Source: an uncultured Saprospiraceae bacterium (lineage in GTDB: Bacteria > Bacteroidota > Bacteroidia > Chitinophagales > Saprospiraceae). From it: a stretch of DNA of 40,211 nucleotides. The stretch covers positions 1-40,211 of the forward strand of contig CALLMH010000089.1 in the NCBI GenBank assembly GCA_938007965.1, read 5' to 3'. This document shows, one piece after another, positions 7,840 through 15,867 of the stretch. The notes beneath the pieces were generated by a model. The model did no database searches. It was given only the letters and a program-made list of their open reading frames with translations, and was not told the DNA's origin. Each line of letters begins with the position of its first letter. Positions within the stretch are counted from its first letter, which is position 1. The position numbers and the translations under genes were made by a program.

Positions 7840-8631
7840 ATGGCATCAGGAGGAGGCGCTTCGGCGAAAACAGACATTTACCAGGAAAAATACAAGAAGG
7901 TGAAAACCATCTTAGTATCTCAACCCAAACCAGAAAGATCTCCATATTATGATCTTGAAGAGAAGTGGGGCTTAAAGATCGATTGGAGGCAATTCATTCA
8001 CGTGGAGCCTGTAATTGAAAAAGAATTTCGAAAAAATAGAATCAGACCAGACGAATTCTCTAGTATTATCTTTACATCTAAGAATGCTATCGAGCACTTC
8101 TTCAGATTATGCGAGGAGATGAGAATCAAGATGCCACAAGAGACAAAGTACTTTTGCTTGACGCCTACAATAGCTAACTATCTACAGAAATTCATCGTAT
8201 ATAGAAAGAGAAAGGTGTTCGTAGGTAAGAGAAAAGTCGAAGACCTGAATAATTACTTCATGAAGCACAAAGAAAAGGAGACATTCCTTCTTCCTTGTTC
8301 TAATCTCGGGGCCAAAAATGTAGTAGCCTATCTAGAAAAAAATCAAATCAACTATACTGATATAATGATGTATAGAACTGTGGCAAGTGATTTATCTGAT
8401 CTAAGCGATGTGACTTATGATGTATTGATATTTTTTAGTCCGCTAGGTATCGAGTCTTTGTATGAGAATTTTCCAACATTCAAACAGAATGATACTAGAT
8501 TTGCAGTATTCGGTAAGTCTACACTCAAGGCCGTCGAAGAAAGAGGTCTCTATCCGAATATAGTAGCTCCTACACCTGAAACTCCATCTATGTCGATGGC
8601 ACTAGAAGCTTATCTACAGAAAACTCAATAA
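7840..8631 (+). CDS. hemD: Uroporphyrinogen-III synthase (HemD)
   Basis: Cyclises hydroxymethylbilane to uroporphyrinogen III in tetrapyrrole synthesis. HemD is poorly conserved; the clues are KTILVSQPKPERSPYYDLE near the N-terminus, IIFTSKNAIEHFF, an internal CLTPTIANYL, VLIFFSPLGIESL and AVFGKSTLKAVEERG close to the end. This is the two-lobed pattern of the family. Length (263 residues) is normal. I choose the ATG at 7840; a TTG at 7834 in the same frame would add two residues but is less likely. It starts 35 bases after the DUF4271 gene and is followed by a strong terminator. The DUF4271-hemD pairing supports the call. Confidence 0.87.
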   Translation: MASGGGASAKTDIYQEKYKKVKTILVSQPKPERSPYYDLEEKWGLKIDWRQFIHVEPVIEKEFRKNRIRPDEFSSIIFTSKNAIEHFFRLCEEMRIKMPQETKYFCLTPTIANYLQKFIVYRKRKVFVGKRKVEDLNNYFMKHKEKETFLLPCSNLGAKNVVAYLEKNQINYTDIMMYRTVASDLSDLSDVTYDVLIFFSPLGIESLYENFPTFKQNDTRFAVFGKSTLKAVEERGLYPNIVAPTPETPSMSMALEAYLQKTQ

Positions 8632-8659
8632 ATAGAAAAACTTAAAACGAATAATTCTT

Positions 8660-8697
8660 AAAGCCTCATTTCAATATAGATTTGAGGCTTTTTTTTA
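8660..8697 (+). terminator. Rho-independent terminator after hemD
   Basis: AAGCCTCA (8661-8668) pairs with TGAGGCTT (8683-8690), and eight T residues follow (8689-8696). It lies between hemD and the oppositely oriented TauE/SafE gene. The A-rich 5' flank would also give some leftward activity. Confidence 0.88.
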
Positions 8698-8774
8698 TGC
8701 GTCGGCACTCCGTAGAGTTGTTCAGAAGTGAGGAGAACAATCCAATTGCGTGATGATATAATTTTATTTCAGGG

Positions 8775-9539
8775 TTAAGTATTCAAAAACGTTCTGATGA
8801 CAACAATCAATACCACCACTACTAAGAATCTGTAAGCATATAGATTTGCATTCTTAATTTTAGAAGAATAGTTAGCTGTCAAGTAACCTCCTAGCGCCGT
8901 ACCTATCGATAACACAGCTCCAATCTTCCAATCGATAAGTCCATTGAAGTGAAAAATAAAAATGGAAATAAAAGTGTAAATAACTATCAGAACAAGCTTC
9001 AATGCATTGGCCTTGATGATGGTATATTTGGACACGAGCACGGCAGCCATCAAAAAGACAATACCCATACCCATCTGTATAAATCCTCCGTAAACGCCAA
9101 TTGGAAAATAGATCAGTATCATCTTCCACCATGGCAGATCAGTAACTTCGCTCGTCTCTCTGATCCACTTCTTGGGGTTCACGACGATAGATATAAGAAG
9201 TACGACCACGAGATATTTGAATATTTCTCTGAATTGTTCATTGCTCACATTTACTGCGAGCATAATCCCAACTATAGCTCCTACACATACGGTAACTAAG
9301 ATTTCTTTGCCTTCTTCGATGGATAGTTTTCCGTTTTTATAGTATCCAAGACTTCCGGCTACGCCATTGGCTAAGATATTGACCCGATTGGTACCGTTGG
9401 CCATGTTGGCAGGAAGTCCGAGTAAATCCATCATGATGGTAAGCGTGATAATAGACCCATACCCTGCCAGTGTGTTCATAATGGCGGCGACGAACCCTCC
9501 GACGATCGCTATAGCGTAATGATAGAATTCCAACTCCAT
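8775..9539 (-). CDS. TauE/SafE family membrane transporter
   Basis: 254 residues, almost entirely hydrophobic, with about seven or eight membrane segments in two half-repeats. Each half opens with the Gly-rich family pattern: GGFVAAIMNTLAGYGSIITL near residue 14 and GVYGGFIQMGMGIVFL near residue 148. TNRVN (51-55) is also typical. Members export sulfite, sulfoacetate or other small organic anions; the substrate here is unknown. Its start codon overlaps the stop of the methylmalonyl-CoA epimerase gene by one base (TAATG), so it is translationally coupled as the last gene of the xth-barrel-mce unit. Confidence 0.9.
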   Translation of the reverse strand: MELEFYHYAIAIVGGFVAAIMNTLAGYGSIITLTIMMDLLGLPANMANGTNRVNILANGVAGSLGYYKNGKLSIEEGKEILVTVCVGAIVGIMLAVNVSNEQFREIFKYLVVVLLISIVVNPKKWIRETSEVTDLPWWKMILIYFPIGVYGGFIQMGMGIVFLMAAVLVSKYTIIKANALKLVLIVIYTFISIFIFHFNGLIDWKIGAVLSIGTALGGYLTANYSSKIKNANLYAYRFLVVVVLIVVIRTFLNT

Positions 9540-9943
9540 TACTCAGGTATTTCTTGACAGAGCTCTATCAGTACTCCCCCAGCAGATTTTGGATGTAGAA
9601 AACAGACGTATTTATTGTCCGCACCGCGCTTCGGCTTATCATTGAGTAATCTGAAACCTTCGCCACTAAGTCTACTCATTTCAGCTACTATATCCGTCAC
9701 AGCATAGGCGATATGATGGATTCCAGGACCATTTTTTGCTAAGAACTTACTGATAGGGCCATCTTCTCCGATTGGAGCTAGTAATTCTATCTTATTGGGA
9801 CCCTGTCTGAAAAATGACGTAGTGACTTTTTCAGCCGATACTTCTTCTCTTTTGTATGGTTTGACCCCAAGAAGACTTTCATACATCGCTTCACCTTCCT
9901 CTAGAGTATTGACCGCTATACCTATATGTTCTATCTTTTGCAT
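9539..9943 (-). CDS. mce: Methylmalonyl-CoA epimerase
   Basis: Interconverts (2R)- and (2S)-methylmalonyl-CoA in the propionate/succinate route. The 134-residue length is typical. It is a VOC-fold protein with two halves: IEHIGIAV at the N-terminus and GIHHIAYAV in the middle. Predicted metal ligands are His6, Glu53 in KIELLAP, His77 and Glu127 in LIELCQE. The catalytic-region motif LNDKPKRGADNKYVCFLHPK (100-119) is characteristic. It lies 11 bases after the barrel-protein gene and overlaps the transporter gene by one base. The mutase genes are not in the window. Confidence 0.95.
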   Translation of the reverse strand: MQKIEHIGIAVNTLEEGEAMYESLLGVKPYKREEVSAEKVTTSFFRQGPNKIELLAPIGEDGPISKFLAKNGPGIHHIAYAVTDIVAEMSRLSGEGFRLLNDKPKRGADNKYVCFLHPKSAGGVLIELCQEIPE

Positions 9944-9954
9944 TGCTTGCTATT

Positions 9955-10497
9955 TTATAAATAATACCTCATCGACAGCCCAATAGAGGACAAAGATCCG
10001 GGATATCCTATAATATAACTATACGCAACAGGCAAACCAAGTGCGATAGTATCCGATATGTTTTTATACAAAAACAATTCGCTGTGTACGATACCATTGA
10101 CCCTTCCATCTGACTTATATAGTCCAGAACCTAGCAGAAGCTCTCCATTAATCCAATCCGTGTCGAATAGCCGAACGACAAGAGATGAGCGCATCATCAA
10201 AAAATCTTTGGAAATATCGGGCGGTGGAAAAGTTCCAGAATTATTGTCATTGGTAAAATCTGTAGCGGTAGCATGAAACTTCACGTTTTTATAGTCACCA
10301 TATACCAACTCTGTTTTCAATCCTAACCTCTCTGAAAATGAATGCTGATAGTTAACAGCAATGCTAGCTCCAGAATCAAAAAGTACACCGCTACCGTATT
10401 GCTCAAATGCACTTACACTAGCACCTATCGAACTATTTTGTCCAACTGACATTTCCTGAATCCCAAAAATAAAAAAGATGGTTACTAGTAATCTCAT
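9955..10497 (-). CDS. Secreted protein, probable small outer-membrane beta-barrel
   Basis: 180 residues beginning with a signal peptide (MRLLVTIFFIFGIQEMSVGQ, cleavage near residue 19). The mature part has alternating hydrophobic/polar strands, such as GASIAVNYQHSF, LGLKTELVYGDY and LMMRSSLVVRLF. It ends in SSIGLSMRYYL, the aromatic-ended final strand usual for outer-membrane barrels. Length would suit an eight-stranded barrel. No specific family is recognised. It starts five bases after xth and precedes mce, so it sits inside a metabolic operon for no obvious reason. Confidence 0.7.
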   Translation of the reverse strand: MRLLVTIFFIFGIQEMSVGQNSSIGASVSAFEQYGSGVLFDSGASIAVNYQHSFSERLGLKTELVYGDYKNVKFHATATDFTNDNNSGTFPPPDISKDFLMMRSSLVVRLFDTDWINGELLLGSGLYKSDGRVNGIVHSELFLYKNISDTIALGLPVAYSYIIGYPGSLSSIGLSMRYYL

Positions 10498-10502
10498 TTG
10501 AA

Positions 10503-11267
10503 TTAAAATTTCATTTCCAAAGAAATAGGACAGTGGTCACTCCCCATAATTTGAGTGTGAATTTGTGAGTCAACGATATTGTCTTTTAGAGATTCGTCAA
10601 CTAAGAAATAATCTATTCTCCAGCCTACATTCTTTGCGCGTGCACCAAATCTTACACTCCAGAAAGAATATTCCACCTTCTCAGGGTAGAGGGTTCTATA
10701 CGCATCCACGAAGCCCTTGTTTAGTATATTAGTAATGCCGTCAATCTCTATCTGTGTGTACCCGCTTGTTTTGTTGTAATTCGGTTTAGGTCTAGCCAAA
10801 TCTATCGGTTGATGTGCTACATTGAGATCTCCTGTAAGTATTACGGGTTTATTTATTCTTAATTGAGACAGATAATCTGCAAATGCAGCATCCCAAGCCT
10901 CTCGGTATTCTATTCTCTTCAGTCCTGAGCCACTATTGGGTACATATACATTCACCATGTAGAATTTTTCGAACTCTGCACACAGCACTCTTCCTTCGTT
11001 ATCATGTTCTTCGATATTGATACCAGACGTAACAGAGATAGGTGCCACCTTGCTAAATATAGAAACTCCAGAATATCCTTTTTTTACAGCTGAAGTGACA
11101 TTTATAGTGTATCCTTTGAGATCACTCAGTGCTTCTAGTACCTGATCGTCTTGCGCCTTGGTTTCTTGGATACAATAAATATCTGCTTTTGATTTTTCAA
11201 CTTCTGCGAGAAAGTCTTTTTTTACTGCCGCCCTTACTCCATTGACATTCCAAGATACAATTTTCAT
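10503..11267 (-). CDS. xth: Exodeoxyribonuclease III / AP endonuclease
   Basis: Base-excision repair nuclease that cuts 5' of abasic sites and degrades 3' ends. The 254 residues carry all family hallmarks: SWNVNGVRA with Asn7, IQETKAQ with Glu35, the catalytic Tyr108 in VYVPNSG, TGDLNVAH with Asp147 and Asn149, RIDYFLV, and the C-terminal GSDHCPI with Asp244-His245. Full length, no oddities. It appears to be the first gene of the unit, separated from the upstream SDR gene by a terminator-like hairpin; the only nearby -7-like element has one mismatch, so I do not list it as a promoter. Confidence 0.96.
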   Translation of the reverse strand: MKIVSWNVNGVRAAVKKDFLAEVEKSKADIYCIQETKAQDDQVLEALSDLKGYTINVTSAVKKGYSGVSIFSKVAPISVTSGINIEEHDNEGRVLCAEFEKFYMVNVYVPNSGSGLKRIEYREAWDAAFADYLSQLRINKPVILTGDLNVAHQPIDLARPKPNYNKTSGYTQIEIDGITNILNKGFVDAYRTLYPEKVEYSFWSVRFGARAKNVGWRIDYFLVDESLKDNIVDSQIHTQIMGSDHCPISLEMKF

Positions 11268-11320
11268 TTACTACGTGTTTTGTATCTGCGAATGTAACAG
11301 ATTTATATCACAGTTATTGG

Positions 11321-11347
11321 AAAAGAGTGCTTCGATAACGAAGCGCT
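11321..11347 (-). terminator. Hairpin terminator after the SDR gene
   Basis: AGTGCTTCG (11326-11334) and CGAAGCGCT (11339-11347) pair with one G-T wobble around a four-base loop. On the minus strand the stem is followed by CTTTT. It separates the SDR gene from xth. Confidence 0.6.
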
Positions 11348-11385
11348 GCATTTACACATTATAATTCCGCAGTAGGACAGTACTA

Positions 11386-12099
11386 TTATCTCAGTCGTGA
11401 TAACCCACCATCTACACCGATCACTTGGCCTGTAATCCAGCTACTATTCTCTCCGAGCAGGAATGCTGCCGTCTGAGCTATATCATTTGGCTGCCCTATA
11501 CGCTTCAGCGGATGACGATTATTACTAGCCTCGATTCTATCTTCTGATGATAGGATATTGCCCGCGAGTGGAGTATTGACCAGTGATGGGGCGATACAAT
11601 TGACCCTGATTTTTGGAGATAATTCTGCTGCTAGCGACCTAGTCAATCCTTCGACAGCCCCTTTTGCAGATGCTACACTAGCGTGGAATGCCATTCCCTG
11701 CTGTACCGCTACAGAACTAAATAAGACAACAGACGGCTTGCTTCCTGATTTTTTCATTGGTTTTAATGCTGCTTTGATTGCTTTTACAGCACCGAGAACA
11801 TTAAGTTCGTAGTCCGATCGAAATACGTCTAATGATAATGACCTAAAAGGCTTAAGATTAATAGAACCTGGACAATAAACCAATCCATCAATAGTATCCG
11901 GTAAGAATCCGTCAGGAATCTCTTCTTCTAGAATATTATGACTCAAATGTTGATAGGTCAATGAAGGTGGAAAATTTGGTTCTGATCTAGAAATTGAAAA
12001 AATATTGGCCCCTTGAGTACCCAATAATTCGCTAATTGAATGTCCTATTCCTGAGCTCGCGCCTATAACTACAATGTTTTTGTTTTCCATATTCACCAT
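11386..12099 (-). CDS. Short-chain dehydrogenase/reductase-like protein lacking the catalytic Tyr
   Basis: 237 residues of SDR fold. The NAD(P) loop is GASSGIG (13-19), Asn100 is in the expected place, Ser128/129 precede the active-site helix, and the C-terminal GVDGGLS is normal. In the YxxxK motif the Tyr is replaced: the helix reads HASVASAKGAVEGLTRS (139-155), so Val142 takes the Tyr position while Lys146 remains. I recall an SDR subfamily with this HASVxxAKGAVEG pattern, so it is probably an inherited feature rather than a sequencing error; the surrounding frame is intact. The substrate is unknown, and ordinary oxidoreductase chemistry is doubtful. Translation may begin at the ATG at 12090 instead, three residues in. 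Confidence 0.85.
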   Translation of the reverse strand: MVNMENKNIVVIGASSGIGHSISELLGTQGANIFSISRSEPNFPPSLTYQHLSHNILEEEIPDGFLPDTIDGLVYCPGSINLKPFRSLSLDVFRSDYELNVLGAVKAIKAALKPMKKSGSKPSVVLFSSVAVQQGMAFHASVASAKGAVEGLTRSLAAELSPKIRVNCIAPSLVNTPLAGNILSSEDRIEASNNRHPLKRIGQPNDIAQTAAFLLGENSSWITGQVIGVDGGLSRLR

Positions 12100-12210
12100 G
12101 TTCTTTAATTTGATGAAATAGATAACAGACAGATGATGATTTAGTTGAAAAGTATGAAATATGATTCTAGTCTAAGACTCGATTGGTACCGGAAGCACCT
12201 AAAAAAAACA

Positions 12211-12900
12211 TCACTTAGGGACGTTAGCTGTGACTACGTATTGATATTCGAGTGTAGAATCATCGATTTCGATATCTACATATCCGGCTTCGAGGAGGTC
12301 GTTTTTAAGGGTATCTACACTGACGATCTTATCGGCTGTGGGAGCGGGCACGTGCGTATCAGGAGCTTTATAGTCTGAGATAACTAAGATTCCCCCTTTT
12401 TTTATTCCCAACCTTAGGATGGCTAGGTAATCACTGAGGTCATCTATATATCCGATGGTATTCACAATCAAGGCTTTATCTACTTCTTCGGGCTTTAGTT
12501 TTGGGTTGTTGGGTTCGGCTATTCTAGTCTCTATAGCACCTATATCAGAAGTTACACCAGTCTTAAATGAATCAATAAAATTAAGCATCTCTTTGTCGAT
12601 ATCTACGGCGATCACTTTGGCATTCATAAAAGCGATATGGAATGTAAAATATCCTGTGCCTGATCCTATATCTGCGATCGTCTTACCGTCTACTTCTCCA
12701 AGTTTACTTACGATAAAGGTCGGCTTTTGCCAAGAAGAACGACCAAGATTTTCAGATTGAGCTAGAGAAATCCTGTCTTCAAGTGAGGGAGGAGATATTC
12801 GTTTTGGTTTGAAAAAACTACTGCCCCCTTCTCCAGAACAAGAGATAATCATCAAACTTAAACAGACAAGCAATATGTATTGAATATTGGTTTTTTGCAC
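12211..12900 (-). CDS. SAM-dependent methyltransferase-like lipoprotein
   Basis: 229 residues. Residues 1-21 form a lipoprotein signal with lipobox IISC (Cys21 lipidated). The rest is a class I methyltransferase fold: the motif RSSWQKP (54-60), SAM-binding ADIGSGTGYFT (76-86) and the acidic residue Asp100 ending strand 2 (VIAVD). The family RxxWQxP...DIGxGTGYF is common, with exported members in Bacteroidota. A methyltransferase outside the cytoplasm is puzzling because SAM is cytoplasmic. The start is GTG at 12900, required to keep the signal peptide, and lies exactly four bases after a -7 element, so a leaderless transcript is predicted. Confidence 0.85.
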   Translation of the reverse strand: MQKTNIQYILLVCLSLMIISCSGEGGSSFFKPKRISPPSLEDRISLAQSENLGRSSWQKPTFIVSKLGEVDGKTIADIGSGTGYFTFHIAFMNAKVIAVDIDKEMLNFIDSFKTGVTSDIGAIETRIAEPNNPKLKPEEVDKALIVNTIGYIDDLSDYLAILRLGIKKGGILVISDYKAPDTHVPAPTADKIVSVDTLKNDLLEAGYVDIEIDDSTLEYQYVVTANVPK

Positions 12901-12904
12901 ACCC

Positions 12905-12912
12905 CAAAGATA
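12905..12912 (-). promoter_or_regulatory. -7 element for the lipoprotein methyltransferase gene (leaderless)
   Basis: Minus strand reads TATCTTTG, a full match to TAnnTTTG, ending four bases before the GTG start. No TTG is seen at the -33 position. The four-base spacing equals that at 6750/6755 and 33198/33203. Confidence 0.55.
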
Positions 12913-12942
12913 TCAAAAGTTTCTATTTTCTACCGAGATAGA

Positions 12943-12979
12943 TTATAATTGTTTGTAAATCAAATTACAACAATTATAA
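12943..12979. repeat. 37-bp inverted repeat (15-bp arms, one bulged base)
   Basis: The left arm TTATAATTGTTTGTAA (12943-12958) is the reverse complement of the right arm TTACAACAATTATAA (12965-12979) except for one extra T; the spacer is ATCAAA. It lies in the 330-base gap between divergent genes, just upstream of where the -33 region of the methyltransferase promoter would be. An operator, an RNA hairpin or the remnant of a small mobile repeat are all possible. The rest of the gap holds the two -7 elements listed separately and nothing else I recognise. Confidence 0.7.
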
Positions 12980-13177
12980 CTCAAAAGATATCCTTCAAAA
13001 TTAAATAGACGATTCTTCGATTATGTGATTATTTGTCGATTCATATCTAATGTAGCGATATAGAGCAGCTGTATACGCTTTAGAATAAGAATCATTATCC
13101 ACACATTATAATATCGAGTTGGAAGATGCTACAGAAAAGAAATCTCCTATGATACTGCCATACTTGACAAGTCGTTA

Positions 13178-13185
13178 TATCTTTG
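13178..13185 (+). promoter_or_regulatory. -7 element before the FemAB-like gene
   Basis: TATCTTTG matches TAnnTTTG and lies 45 bases before the TTG start at 13231. No good TTG is seen 19-21 bases upstream, so the call is moderate. Confidence 0.4.
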
Positions 13186-13230
13186 GCACACTTATGACTT
13201 CTTTATAAATAGAGCATACTATTAGATCAT

Positions 13231-14151
13231 TTGAGTAATTCAAAGAAAAAATATATTTCGTTTACGACAGACTATTATGTACCTGTTTTTTATCAACCTT
13301 GGTATTTGGATGCGGTATGTGATAGCCCATGGGATGTTGTGATTTATGAAGAAGATGGTGAGATTCTAGGTGTATTGGTATATATGATTAAGGCGAAGTA
13401 CGGGCTTACATATATATTGCATCCTACATTTTGTCCATATATGGGTCCTTTATTTTTTGGTTCGCAAGATTTGAATTCTGTTTTTGATTCTTTGATCGAC
13501 CGTCTACCGAGGCATCATGTGATGATCCAAGACTTCTATCATTCGACTCCTGAAATAAAAAACAACAATCAACTCATAAAAGAAAAATACACTTATATCA
13601 TTGACAAAGATGATGACGTCAATATCTTAAAATCTAGGCTAAGCTCTGACCGTAGGAGGAAAATTCGAAAAGCTGCAGAACGTTTTGAGCTACAAATCGA
13701 AGAATCGATTTCTGTATTTCAGGATTTCTTAGATCAGTCTTTTTCAAACCGAGGAAAAAAGAATCCCTATGCGGATATACCACTCGAGTCCATAGATCGT
13801 CAATTGGTAAAACACCACGCTAGACGAATCATAAAATGTATAGATAATCGAGGAAAAATCATGGCCATGGGATATTTCTTGGTAGATGAAAAGTGGGTCT
13901 TCAATATCGCCACAGGAGTGGACAATAGCTATCCGCATGAAGCGATGTCTCTCATGGTGTGGAGTGAGATAGAGAAAACACTAAATAGCGGCCGTTCTTT
14001 CGATTTCGAGGGTAGCAATATACCTGGGGTAGAATCATTTTATAAGTCATTCAAAGGCGAAAAAGTATACTATCAATCTTATTACAGAAGTAAAAACAAA
14101 TTCTTGGATCTACTTGTAAAGATCAAAAATCCTGAAATTCATCGATCATGA
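13231..14151 (+). CDS. GNAT/FemAB-like acyl or aminoacyl transferase
   Basis: 306 residues. The N-terminal part (YVPVFYQPWYLDAVC, near 11-25) and the C-terminal GNAT-like half (about 130-290, including SSDRRRKIRKAAERFELQIE, FLDQSFSNRGKKNPY and FDFEGSNIPGVESFYKSFKG in order) match the Bacteroidota GNAT proteins related to FemA/FemB and PF13480. Such enzymes transfer acyl or aminoacyl groups, often in cell-envelope or polysaccharide synthesis; the donor and acceptor are unknown. The start must be TTG at 13231: a stop lies just upstream in frame and the next Met is deep inside the conserved region. Its TGA overlaps the ATG of the glycosyltransferase gene, so the two are coupled. Confidence 0.82.
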   Translation: MSNSKKKYISFTTDYYVPVFYQPWYLDAVCDSPWDVVIYEEDGEILGVLVYMIKAKYGLTYILHPTFCPYMGPLFFGSQDLNSVFDSLIDRLPRHHVMIQDFYHSTPEIKNNNQLIKEKYTYIIDKDDDVNILKSRLSSDRRRKIRKAAERFELQIEESISVFQDFLDQSFSNRGKKNPYADIPLESIDRQLVKHHARRIIKCIDNRGKIMAMGYFLVDEKWVFNIATGVDNSYPHEAMSLMVWSEIEKTLNSGRSFDFEGSNIPGVESFYKSFKGEKVYYQSYYRSKNKFLDLLVKIKNPEIHRS

Positions 14152-15218
14152 TGGCTTTACTTATCATCATGCTGGGGATACACTTGACCTATTACGTTTT
14201 TCTTTTTTCTAGGTTGATCAATATATCGCATATACCAAATCCCCTTGAAAAATCACGACCCCATTCTATTGTCGTTTGTTTCAAAAATGCAGATTCGTTG
14301 GTAGATAGAATTGTGCCTATACTAATGACGCAAGCATCGGATGACATCGTACTGGTAGATGATTTTAGTGATGATGACACATTTCAAAAGTTGCAATATT
14401 ATTCCTCCGAACGCGTCCAAGTAATCAAAGCATCAATAGATCGACCAGGAAAGAAACAAGCGGCACACGATGGGATTTCTATGGCTCGGCATAATAGAAT
14501 ATTGGTCACCGATGCTGATTGTATGCCCAAGGATCATGTATGGTCATCTCATATGAATGCCGTTGATAAAAAAATCGTTCTCGGATATAGTCCTATGATA
14601 AAGACACCGGGAATGGTGAATCTTTTTTCACGGTTTGAAACTTATATGACGGGTGTACAATATCTAAGTTATGCCGTTGCTGGTATTCCATACATGGGTG
14701 TCGGTAGGAATATGGTATTAGACAGAAGCCTAAGAAATGAAAACTTGAACCTTATAAAAGGTCAAAAATTAGCTTCCGGGGATGATGACCTTACTGTAAA
14801 TGCTATCGCCACGAAAGAAAACACAGGGATATGTATAGATCCCAACAGCATCGTATATACAGAATCAGCTACTACTTTAAGAGCATTTATCAATCAGAAA
14901 ACGAGACACATCTCCACATCTGTCCACTATAAATTGATCCACCAATGTCTATTGGGTCTTTTTAGTCTGAGTCAGGTATTATTCTATCTTTTATTGATAG
15001 GAGGTCTTCTCTCGGGAACTATCCCTCTACAAGTATGCTTAGTTGCATATGGTGTAAAACAATGTGTACAAATAATAGTGCATCACAGACTTACAAAAAA
15101 GTTACAAGAAAGCATAGGGCTACACCAGCATTTGTTGTTAGATTTGCTCTTGTTCTTATACTATTTGGTTATGCCATTTATTTTATTGATCCGAAAAAAT
15201 AATAATCATTGGAGTTAA
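14148..15218 (+). CDS. Membrane glycosyltransferase, family 2 type
   Basis: 356 residues. An N-terminal membrane segment (2-22) precedes a GT-A domain: VVCFKNADSL (42-51), VDDFSDDDT (70-78), the metal-binding DAD in TDADCMP (121-127), the acid-rich GDDD (211-214), and QKTRH (250-254) in the place of the QxxRW motif of processive enzymes. Two to three membrane helices follow (about 264-290, 292-312, 327-350). It probably transfers a sugar from a nucleotide donor to a membrane-bound acceptor; the product is unknown. It overlaps the upstream gene by four bases (ATGA) and the downstream rsmG by ten. Confidence 0.9.
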   Translation: MMALLIIMLGIHLTYYVFLFSRLINISHIPNPLEKSRPHSIVVCFKNADSLVDRIVPILMTQASDDIVLVDDFSDDDTFQKLQYYSSERVQVIKASIDRPGKKQAAHDGISMARHNRILVTDADCMPKDHVWSSHMNAVDKKIVLGYSPMIKTPGMVNLFSRFETYMTGVQYLSYAVAGIPYMGVGRNMVLDRSLRNENLNLIKGQKLASGDDDLTVNAIATKENTGICIDPNSIVYTESATTLRAFINQKTRHISTSVHYKLIHQCLLGLFSLSQVLFYLLLIGGLLSGTIPLQVCLVAYGVKQCVQIIVHHRLTKKLQESIGLHQHLLLDLLLFLYYLVMPFILLIRKNNNHWS

Positions 15219-15838
15219 TTCATAAATATTTCCCAGACCTAAGTGAGCATCAGTATCACCAGTATGAGCTGCTATGGGATGCTTACAAAGAATGGAATGA
15301 TAAGATCAATGTGATCTCAAGAAAAGATATAGATAATCTATACCTACATCATATTCTACATTCTATGACGATAGCTAAGTTTATCCAGTTCCAGGATGGG
15401 TCCAAGATACTGGATCTAGGTACGGGAGGAGGGTTTCCTGCGGTACCATTAGCTATTATGTTTCCAAAGGTGAAATTCACCGCTATAGACGGTACTAGAA
15501 AGAAAATAACGGTTGTAAACGAAGTAAAGAACATAGCAAAAATCGAAAATCTAACCGCACTGCACTCAAGAGCGGAAGAGCATCGTAAAAAGTATGAATT
15601 CGTCATTACAAGAGCAGTAGCAAAAATCGAAAGGCTTAAAGAGTGGTCTATGAACTTAATCGATACTGATGATCAGAGACATGGCCAACCGAATGGAATT
15701 ATTGCTCTAAAAGGTGGCAGAGTGAAAGACGAAACCAATGATCTCTCTAAAAAAGATTACTTCGAAACGTATCCATTGACAAATTTTATCAACGAACCGT
15801 ACTTTGAAGAGAAGTATATCTTATATCTGCAGAGATAG
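15209..15838 (+). CDS. rsmG: 16S rRNA m7G527 methyltransferase RsmG
   Basis: Methylates N7 of G527 in 16S rRNA with SAM. 209 residues, normal length. Diagnostic blocks: INVISRKDIDNLYLHHILHS (33-52), the SAM loop ILDLGTGGGFPAVPLAI (67-83), AIDGTRKKI (92-100) and the SRAEE segment. Translation appears to start at TTG (15209) inside the last codons of the glycosyltransferase gene, a ten-base overlap that implies translational coupling; no ATG lies near enough to keep the conserved N-terminus. A strong terminator follows. Confidence 0.95.
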   Translation: MELIHKYFPDLSEHQYHQYELLWDAYKEWNDKINVISRKDIDNLYLHHILHSMTIAKFIQFQDGSKILDLGTGGGFPAVPLAIMFPKVKFTAIDGTRKKITVVNEVKNIAKIENLTALHSRAEEHRKKYEFVITRAVAKIERLKEWSMNLIDTDDQRHGQPNGIIALKGGRVKDETNDLSKKDYFETYPLTNFINEPYFEEKYILYLQR

Positions 15839-15867
15839 GATTTATGAGCAACGTCGGATAGAAAAAC

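Noticed and set aside
8872-9299. Overlapping frames on both strands inside the TauE/SafE gene
   Set aside because: Shadow frames of a strongly matching membrane protein.
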